A stretch of 10,722 nucleotides of DNA from Betaproteobacteria bacterium. Its GTDB lineage: Bacteria; Pseudomonadota; Gammaproteobacteria; Burkholderiales; SG8-39. The DNA lies in assembly GCA_029865405.1 (NCBI GenBank), contig JAOUGZ010000058.1:1-10722 (forward strand), given 5' to 3'. This document shows positions 6,804 to 10,722 of this stretch, one piece after another. Position 1 is the first letter of the stretch. Every line of letters starts with the position of its first letter. Below the pieces are notes generated by a model. That model was not told the origin of the DNA, ran no database searches, and saw only the letters and a list, made by a program, of their open reading frames with translations. A program made the translations under genes and the position numbers.

Positions 6804-7265
6804 CTACGCCACGCAGTGCGCGTGGTCCCTGGTGGCCTTGTAGAGCTTCGTCCCGACGAAGGCGATGCCCGCCGCGTTGAACGCGAGCCCGACCCAGAAC
6901 AGCTCCACCTGGAACTGCGCGGCGAACGCGACCAGGCCGGTTGCGCCCAGCACCGGGGCGACGTTCGTCAGGTAGTGCGCACAACACGAGACCATCGCGG
7001 CGGTCGAAGTCGCTCCCGAAGCCGCGACCACGGCCCCGGTTTGTTTCGCGCGGCTGAGCACTTCGCGCAGTCTGAGGAACAATGCGACCTGCAGACCGAA
7101 GCCGGCGGCGAGCGGCACGACGTAATACCAGAACTCGGAAAACTGGGCCAGGGTGAAGCTCCAGCCCGACACCAGCGTGAGGGCGCCGAAGTAGATCGCG
7201 AGCAAAGCGGCGAAGGCGCTGACACCGAATCCGGAGGGTCGCGCGAGCGCGAGGGGGGTAGTCAT
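6804..7265 (-). CDS. Small integral membrane protein with Cys-Cys-Ala-His motif
   Basis: A 153-residue membrane protein with about four hydrophobic segments (14-34, 46-66, 88-115 and 119-138). The distinctive motif is SCCAHY (93-98), at the start of the third helix, and the C terminus is His/Cys-rich (HAHC, 148-151). Vicinal cysteines beside a membrane helix recall the mercuric transporter MerT, and related short membrane proteins occur near metal-handling genes, but the overall sequence is not MerT and I do not assign a function. The ATG at 7265 has AGGA 8 nt upstream, overlapping the stop of the previous gene (gap 10 nt), so it is the last gene of the preceding run. Transport or binding of a soft metal ion is plausible from C94, C95 and H97 but unproven. 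Confidence 0.75.
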   Translation of the reverse strand: MTTPLALARPSGFGVSAFAALLAIYFGALTLVSGWSFTLAQFSEFWYYVVPLAAGFGLQVALFLRLREVLSRAKQTGAVVAASGATSTAAMVSCCAHYLTNVAPVLGATGLVAFAAQFQVELFWVGLAFNAAGIAFVGTKLYKATRDHAHCVA

Positions 7266-7275
7266 GGATCGAGTC

Positions 7276-7686
7276 CTATTTCAGTTTCCAGCGGAAGCTG
7301 CGCGGTGCGGGCTCGTCGGGCCGGCGCATCTGCAACTCGATGGCGTCGGGCTGAATCGCCATCCCCTTGAAGCGCAACTCGCCCGAGCGATGGTGGCCGC
7401 CGGGTGGCGAGCCTTCCCACGCGAGCGGCGCATGGCGAACACCCTGCGCGTCAACGAGCACCGAATTCTTCATGAGGTCGTCGCTGAGGTCCTGGCTGTG
7501 GGTATCGAGTACGACGGCGAACTCCCAGGCCGCCGCGCCCGGTTCCACGCTCTTGGGCGTAACCTTGACCGTAACGCCGCCCACGCTGCTGGAGCGGGTC
7601 CCGAGCTCGGCCGCGTATGCGGCAGCCGCGATCACGAGCACCGCTGCGGCGACGAGCATCTTGCGAAGCGTCTGCACGGCTCTCAT
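7276..7686 (-). CDS. Exported protein of unknown function
   Basis: A 136-residue protein with a signal peptide of about 26 residues (LVAAAVLVIAAAAYAA) and a mature domain of about 110 residues rich in beta-type patterns: GGVTVKVTPKSV, WEFAVVLDTHS, then WEGSPPGGHHRSGELRF (90-106) and a final IELQMRR...RSFRWKLK. The paired histidines H98 and H99 after the Pro-Gly-Gly turn stand out. I believe this is a conserved hypothetical family of small immunoglobulin-like periplasmic domains, but I cannot name it. The start at 7686 lies 1 nt after the stop of the SHOCT gene (TGACATG) and uses a GGAGGC site inside it. The open frame continues upstream to 7806 but has no signal peptide or ribosome site there. 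Confidence 0.75.
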   Translation of the reverse strand: MRAVQTLRKMLVAAAVLVIAAAAYAAELGTRSSSVGGVTVKVTPKSVEPGAAAWEFAVVLDTHSQDLSDDLMKNSVLVDAQGVRHAPLAWEGSPPGGHHRSGELRFKGMAIQPDAIELQMRRPDEPAPRSFRWKLK

Positions 7687-7687
7687 G

Positions 7688-7939
7688 TCAGCCTCCCAAA
7701 TCGCGCTTGCGCGCGTCGAACTCGGTCTTGTCGATTTCACCCCGCGCATAGCGCTCGCGCAGGATGGCGAGCGCCCGGTCATCGCCGGCGGCGCGTCCGC
7801 TGCCACCGCCGCCGAACAGCCACTTCGCGAGCACCACGATGCCGAGGATGATCAGGAACCACCACAGCACCATATGCACGATGCCGAACCATCCCCAGCC
7901 CCAGCCTCCGCCCCAGCCCATCATGTCACCGCCCCACAT
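7688..7939 (-). CDS. SHOCT-domain small membrane protein
   Basis: An 83-residue protein. A Met/Gly/Trp-rich N terminus (MWGGDMMGWGGGWGWGW) leads into one membrane helix (about 20-42), a Gly-rich linker, and a C-terminal SHOCT domain (about 54-82, with the RYARGEIDKTEFDARKRDL signature). SHOCT domains are short helical modules at protein ends, often linked to oligomerisation. The Met and Trp-rich head resembles that of other proteins near copper genes, and the methionines could contact Cu(I). The start at 7939 has GGGAG 8 nt upstream and lies 14 nt after the stop of the Spy-like gene. The next gene follows with a 1-nt gap. Function is unknown. Confidence 0.82.
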   Translation of the reverse strand: MWGGDMMGWGGGWGWGWFGIVHMVLWWFLIILGIVVLAKWLFGGGGSGRAAGDDRALAILRERYARGEIDKTEFDARKRDLGG

Positions 7940-7953
7940 GGCCGTCGCTCCCG

Positions 7954-8595
7954 CTAGCGCGACCGACGGCCGCGCCAGCCGCGGTTCATCTGCTCGCGCT
8001 GCTCCGGCGTAAGGACCGCGTCGATCTTCTTGCGGACCTCCAACTGGGCGTCAAACATCTGCTTCTGCGCGTCGGCCATGTCCTGATACGCCTTGCGCGC
8101 CGCCTTCTCATCAAAAGCGCCCGAGCCGAACGCTTGGTACATCGGGCCGCCTTCCTCGTGCATCTTCTCCATCAGCTCCCACTGCTTGCGGCCGAACTCC
8201 CGCTGGATCTCGGCGATCTTCGCGCGCTGCTCGGGGCTGAGATCAACCCCGTAGCCATAGCCGCCGTAGCCCCCGTAACCGCCCATCATCCCGGGGCCCA
8301 TGCCATAGCCGCCGTAGCCGCCCATCATCCCGGGGCCCATACCGTAGCCGCCGTAGCCGCCCATCATGCCGGGGCCCATACCGTAGCCGCCCATCATTCC
8401 CGGGCCCATGCCGTAGCCAGGACCATATCCGGGGCCGTAGCCCGGACCTTGACCTTGGCCATAGCCCGGTCCACCGCCACCCGGCCCATAACCACCCATC
8501 ATTCCGGGGCCCATGCCGCCGTAGGGCTGGGTGCACGCCGCCGTGGCCGTGCCAAGCAGGATCGCCGCCGAGGCGGCAAGCAATTTGCGTTTCAT
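7954..8595 (-). CDS. Spy/CpxP-like periplasmic protein with Met-Gly-Tyr repeats
   Basis: A 213-residue exported protein with a signal peptide of about 20 residues ending AACTQ. C21 might be lipidated, but the lipobox TAAC is imperfect. Residues 24-116 are almost entirely Gly, Met, Tyr and Pro, with five copies of MGPGMMGG (28-35, 63-70, 73-80, 86-93 and 99-106). Residues 118-205 are a charged helical domain with two LSPEQR/LTPEQR motifs (119-124, 195-200), the Spy/CpxP (LTxxQ) hallmark of periplasmic chaperones and metal-responsive proteins. Met-rich periplasmic segments are known Cu(I)/Ag(I) binders. The start at 8595 has GGAG about 6 nt upstream; a longer in-frame ATG lies 4 codons earlier. 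It heads a tight run of four genes. Chaperoning or copper buffering in the periplasm is inferred. Confidence 0.87.
   Translation of the reverse strand: MKRKLLAASAAILLGTATAACTQPYGGMGPGMMGGYGPGGGGPGYGQGQGPGYGPGYGPGYGMGPGMMGGYGMGPGMMGGYGGYGMGPGMMGGYGGYGMGPGMMGGYGGYGGYGYGVDLSPEQRAKIAEIQREFGRKQWELMEKMHEEGGPMYQAFGSGAFDEKAARKAYQDMADAQKQMFDAQLEVRKKIDAVLTPEQREQMNRGWRGRRSR
8248..8514 (-). repeat. In-frame repeats encoding MGPGMMGG-Y/G units
   Basis: Inside the Spy-like gene. The core 8263-8379 is three tandem 39-bp units, each coding for MGPGMMGGYGGYG, preceded by a 30-bp variant (MGPGMMGGYG) at 8380-8409 and a more distant copy of MGPGMMGG at 8491-8514. The units are nearly identical in DNA, with third-base differences, so they probably expand and contract by slippage or recombination. 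They may also be a place where short-read assembly goes wrong. Confidence 0.88.
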
Positions 8596-8681
8596 ATTCG
8601 ACTCCATTCGTTTACGGCTTGGTAGGGCGCGCCGGGCGGTCCGCCCGCCCCAACGCGAAGATGACACAGGTGGACCGCAAC

Positions 8682-9053
8682 TCAGCGCCGGATGCGCGCC
8701 GAACGTGCGTAGTAGGAGGTCGAGGTGTGGAGAACGCCGGGCGGATGTCGGGCACCGGCACTGGAAGCGCCTACAAAATGCGTCGCAGTGCGGGCGGGCG
8801 CCGCAACCGCGAGCTTGCTTTCGCTCGTGACGCGAACATTGGCAGACTCGCTCAGCGTGCTCACAGTGCCGTCCTCGACGTCCGCGCAGCAGGGCACGTC
8901 GTGGTCGAGCGCGCTCCCGCCGCGTACGTCCTGGTGCGCGACCGAGTGCGCGTCCTGCTCCTGCACGCCAGCTATCGCACCAGCCGCCAGCACGTCGCAC
9001 ACGGGACGCAACAAGAGGAAGAACAGCGCCGCCGTGGCAAGGATTCGTCTCAT
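8682..9053 (-). CDS. Short exported Cys/His protein, possibly CopL/CzcI-like
   Basis: A 123-residue protein (130 if started at the ATG at 9074). It has a signal peptide (RILATAALFFLLLRPVCDVLA), then a hydrophilic region with scattered His and Asp residues and a DHDVPCCADVEDG segment, and a C-terminal tail SYYARSARIRR. Size, export signal and the vicinal cysteines next to acidic and His residues recall the short leader-type proteins (CopL, CzcI) found ahead of copper and cobalt-zinc-cadmium genes. The resemblance is general and I do not assign a symbol. Neither start has a good ribosome site. If the FNR-like box at 9111-9124 activates at the usual -41.5 spacing, transcription begins near 9076, favouring 9053. 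It is separated from the Spy-like gene by 86 nt, so it could be a separate unit. Confidence 0.6.
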   Translation of the reverse strand: MRRILATAALFFLLLRPVCDVLAAGAIAGVQEQDAHSVAHQDVRGGSALDHDVPCCADVEDGTVSTLSESANVRVTSESKLAVAAPARTATHFVGASSAGARHPPGVLHTSTSYYARSARIRR

Positions 9054-9110
9054 TGCAGTGAGCGAGACTTGCATCTGGCGCCTATGTTCGCGTCATCCGC
9101 GCGCCACGGG

Positions 9111-9124
9111 TTGATCTGCGTCAA
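9111..9124. promoter_or_regulatory. FNR/Anr-like box
   Basis: The plus-strand sequence is TTGATCTGCGTCAA and the minus-strand sequence TTGACGCAGATCAA, one mismatch from the FNR/Anr consensus TTGAT-N4-ATCAA. Centred at 9117.5, it lies about 43 bases before the ATG at 9074 on the minus strand. A class II site at -41.5 would place the transcription start near 9076 and a weak -10 (ACATAG) near 9082-9087. It suggests oxygen- or NO-dependent control of the downstream genes. CRP-family relatives share this half-site, so the regulator is not certain. Confidence 0.5.
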
Positions 9125-9160
9125 TCTTCCCCCGGTCGACGATCAGCGGCTTCCCGCATT

Positions 9161-9180
9161 GCGCTGCTCGGCAGCAGCGC
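9161..9180 (-). terminator. Hairpin after the AhpD-like gene, possible terminator
   Basis: A perfect 8-bp inverted repeat, GCGCTGCT/AGCAGCGC with a 4-nt loop, begins 26 nt beyond the stop of the AhpD-like gene. A strong G+C stem there fits a terminator or mRNA 3' stabiliser. There is no U-tract on the minus strand (AATGCGGG follows), so it is not a standard intrinsic terminator. Confidence 0.35.
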
Positions 9181-9206
9181 GGCCACTATCCGGAGTGCCA
9201 AGTGTC

Positions 9207-9818
9207 TCAAGTATCTCCTCCCGGCGCCGTCTTGCCGGCGCGTGCGCAATATCCCTGAGCCGGTACGCCCAGCGCCGCGTTGAACTTGCTGGAGAGGTTC
9301 TGGAACGCCGCGAGCGCGGCGAGCTCGAGCACCTCCTGTTCGTCGAAGTACGTGCGCAGCCGGGCAAAGCAGGCGTCGTCGACTCGGCGCGCCGGATCAG
9401 TGAGGGCCTCGGCAAAAGCGAGCGCGGCCTTTTCTCGCTCGGTATAGAGCGCCGAAGTCTCGAACTGCTCGAGCGCGTCGAGCTTAGCGGGCGAGACGGC
9501 CCGCTCCAGCGCCGCTGCTCCGTTCAAGTCGACGCAGAAAGCGCACCAGTTGATCTGCGAGATGCGCACCTGCACCAGCGCGCGCAGTGCCGGCTCGAGC
9601 GGCGAGCTGCGGCGATCGAGACTGCGATACAGCAGCGTCAGCATGAGAAAAGCGCGCGGCAGCCGGCCCCAGAGCCTCGCCGGCTCGAGCTCAGTGCCGT
9701 ACTTGCGCCGCTGAGCGGCGAAGATCAGCCTGACATACCACGGGTATGCCCAGGTGGCCGATGCCGCGACGCGCGGCGAAGACGCGGCGGCTGCCGCAGC
9801 GAACGGTTCGCGTTTCAT
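9207..9818 (-). CDS. AhpD-like carboxymuconolactone decarboxylase family protein
   Basis: A 203-residue, mostly helical cytoplasmic protein of the CMD/AhpD fold. The core helix bears VRISQINWCAFCVDLN (84-99) with the redox pair C92 and C95. Downstream EREKAALAFAEALTD (127-141) is the typical second helix. AhpD-type proteins use CxxC with a nearby His (CxxCxxxH) as a thiol-disulfide relay, but here the His position is Asn (N99). Relatives are decarboxylases or peroxide-linked reductases; which applies cannot be told. An N-terminal extension of about 25 Ala-rich residues is unlike the usual start, and no clear ribosome site precedes the ATG at 9818, though no better start is visible. The genes before it, CcdA-like and CPVC membrane proteins, point to thiol redox work. 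Confidence 0.85.
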   Translation of the reverse strand: MKREPFAAAAAASSPRVAASATWAYPWYVRLIFAAQRRKYGTELEPARLWGRLPRAFLMLTLLYRSLDRRSSPLEPALRALVQVRISQINWCAFCVDLNGAAALERAVSPAKLDALEQFETSALYTEREKAALAFAEALTDPARRVDDACFARLRTYFDEQEVLELAALAAFQNLSSKFNAALGVPAQGYCARAGKTAPGGDT

Positions 9819-9888
9819 ATTCGCTTAGTGGACAACTCTTGTGACCTTTTGTTTCCTTCAACTCCAGGTCGAGGCGCGCAATACCGGC

Positions 9889-10335
9889 TCAGCAGCATTT
9901 CTTCATCCGCTCTTCAAGCTCCGAAACGACTGCCGAGTCAGTTGCCTTCGCGTCTCGCCGCCGCAGGACTCCCGCCGTCAACAGCGCGAGTGCCGCGCCC
10001 GCGGCGCCAGCTAGACCCCAGTGCTCGCCCGCCAGGCCGGCGGCGGCGACAATTCCTACGGGAAGCGCGAGCGCCTTCCACACCAGCGGCGAGCGCCCGC
10101 GCGGCAGGCGCGTCTCGATCGCCTGCGCAAAACCCACCACCGACGCGCCTAGAAGGATGCCGAGCAACGCGGTGTCCACGGCGTAGCCCCCCAGGCGCGC
10201 CGCGATCATCCACAGCCATGTTCCGGCAACGCCGACGCACACCGGGCAAACCGGCAGACGCGAGAACTTGCCGGCGAGCCATGCCAGCAGGCCAAGCATG
10301 AGCATCGAGGCGATTACGATGAGCAGGCTGGTCAT
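9889..10335 (-). CDS. Membrane protein with CPVC motif and C-terminal Cys-Cys
   Basis: A 148-residue integral membrane protein with four to five helices (about 3-22, 33-47, 53-72, 86-103 and 106-123) and a charged tail (ELEERMKKCC). The notable features are CPVCVGVAGTW (30-40), a CxxC at the start of the second helix, and the final vicinal cysteines C147 and C148. The start ATG at 10335 lies 4 nt after the stop of the CcdA-like gene, so they are co-transcribed. With a DsbD/CcdA-type partner it is a good candidate for a membrane thiol-electron carrier or scaffold. The family appears to be an uncharacterised one, and I do not assign a symbol. Confidence 0.75.
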   Translation of the reverse strand: MTSLLIVIASMLMLGLLAWLAGKFSRLPVCPVCVGVAGTWLWMIAARLGGYAVDTALLGILLGASVVGFAQAIETRLPRGRSPLVWKALALPVGIVAAAGLAGEHWGLAGAAGAALALLTAGVLRRRDAKATDSAVVSELEERMKKCC

Positions 10336-10339
10336 GGCA

Positions 10340-10722
10340 TCAGATCGCGAAGATCAGCAGTCCCAGCGCCACCATGGCGCCGCCACCGCCCAGTCGCATT
10401 GCCCTGCGCCTGTCCTGCTGCCACTGCTGCACCTTGCCAAGGAGCGACGCATTGCTGGCCACGAGCAGGATCAGGACCAGCGGCAGCACGAAGATCACGT
10501 TGTAGAGCAGCAGATAACCGACCCCGGCGTAGTACGTGGCCTGATCATGCAACAGCCCGACCGCCATCAGATACGGTCCGCCGGTGCAGGGGAACTCGCA
10601 CACGCCCACCAGGCCGCCGAGCGCGAGCGCGGTCGGGATCGAGGCCCGCTCCATGAGCACCGCCATCTTGTGATGCGCCGCCTGCGGGATCGCCAGCTTG
10701 ACCGGAAACGCCGGCACGTACT
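10340..10722 (-). CDS. CcdA/DsbD-like membrane protein, C-terminal part (cut by window edge)
   Basis: The last 126 residues of a cytochrome c biogenesis/DsbD transmembrane-domain family protein; the frame is open to base 10722, so the N terminus is missing. Visible helices are at about 27-55, 63-85 and 108-126. The motif GLVGVCEFPCTGGPYL (35-50) carries the paired cysteines C41 and C45, which in CcdA and DsbD pass electrons from cytoplasmic thioredoxin to periplasmic thiols. The spacing is CxxxC, as in the second half of CcdA. The frame reads across the window edge without a start codon that could be chosen. It is followed after 4 nt by the CPVC membrane protein. Confidence 0.85.
   Translation of the reverse strand, partial: YVPAFPVKLAIPQAAHHKMAVLMERASIPTALALGGLVGVCEFPCTGGPYLMAVGLLHDQATYYAGVGYLLLYNVIFVLPLVLILLVASNASLLGKVQQWQQDRRRAMRLGGGGAMVALGLLIFAI

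Noticed and set aside
6796..6809. Short palindrome GCGTAG-GT-CTACGC at the end of the CCAH membrane protein gene, as a terminator
   Set aside because: The stem is only 6 bp with a 2-nt centre, overlaps the stop codon, and has no U-tract.
8248..8514. Repeats as a CRISPR array
   Set aside because: The repeats are in frame, have no spacers of constant size, and code for MGPGMMGG units.
8633..8647. CGGGCGG-T-CCGCCCG palindrome upstream of the Spy-like gene, as a terminator or operator
   Set aside because: The centre is too short for a stable loop without losing stem pairs. It lacks a U-tract and is typical of very G+C-rich spacers.
9819..9888. Possible third CueR-type site in the gap before the AhpD-like gene
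   Set aside because: ACCTGG and GAAGGA are present but do not form the CCTTCC/GGAAGG dyad or a TTGACC box at the required spacing. No convincing promoter is seen in this gap.
8619..10301. 560-codon plus-strand frame
   Set aside because: It crosses several minus-strand genes, the FNR-like box and the hairpin, and shows no domain.
1..10722. Insertion sequences, tRNA or rRNA genes
   Set aside because: I saw no transposase motifs, terminal inverted repeats, tRNA-like cloverleaf or rRNA sequence on either strand.

Overview
The window is a strongly G+C-rich stretch from a Gram-negative bacterium, probably a beta- or gammaproteobacterium. The evidence is a G/C-ended codon habit, an outer-membrane barrel gene ending in Phe, MerR/CueR-type promoters with a 19-bp spacer and an FNR/Anr-type box. 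Every gene I can support is on the minus strand, so it reads from high to low coordinates. The theme is heavy-metal handling, most likely copper, combined with envelope transport and thiol chemistry. The genus cannot be fixed from the sequence alone.

Layout in transcription order. (1) 10722-9207: a CcdA/DsbD-like membrane protein (cut by the window edge), a small membrane protein with a CPVC motif and a C-terminal Cys-Cys, and an AhpD-like carboxymuconolactone-decarboxylase-family protein with a CxxC. A hairpin follows. (2) 9124-6804: an FNR-like box, then a short exported Cys/His protein, a Met/Gly/Tyr-rich Spy/CpxP-like periplasmic protein with tandem repeats, a SHOCT membrane protein, an exported protein of unknown function and a membrane protein with a Cys-Cys-Ala-His motif. 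(3) 6790-673: a near-perfect CueR-type promoter followed by seven tightly spaced genes. These encode a LolA-like periplasmic protein, an outer-membrane beta-barrel, two FtsX/LolC-type ABC permeases, an ABC ATPase carrying a C-terminal YHS metal-binding domain, a DUF2933-like protein with a His tail and an ICMT-like membrane methyltransferase. (4) 660-1: a second CueR-type promoter driving a copper-type P1B-ATPase, of which only the N-terminal 199 residues are present (YHS domain, His cluster, heavy-metal-binding domain and first membrane helices).

The most interesting unit is region 3. It looks like a complete inner-to-outer-membrane Lol-like route, with ATPase, two permeases, periplasmic carrier and outer-membrane partner. 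It sits under a copper-type promoter and its ATPase has acquired a metal-binding module like the one on the neighbouring efflux pump. My inference is a metal-induced, possibly metal-gated, system that moves a lipid, lipoprotein or hydrophobic metal complex across the periplasm while the P-type ATPase exports the ion. The substrate is not visible from the sequence, and no CueR-like regulator gene lies inside the window.

No gene-free stretch exceeds 300 bases. The longest gap (9075-9206) holds the FNR-like box and a hairpin.
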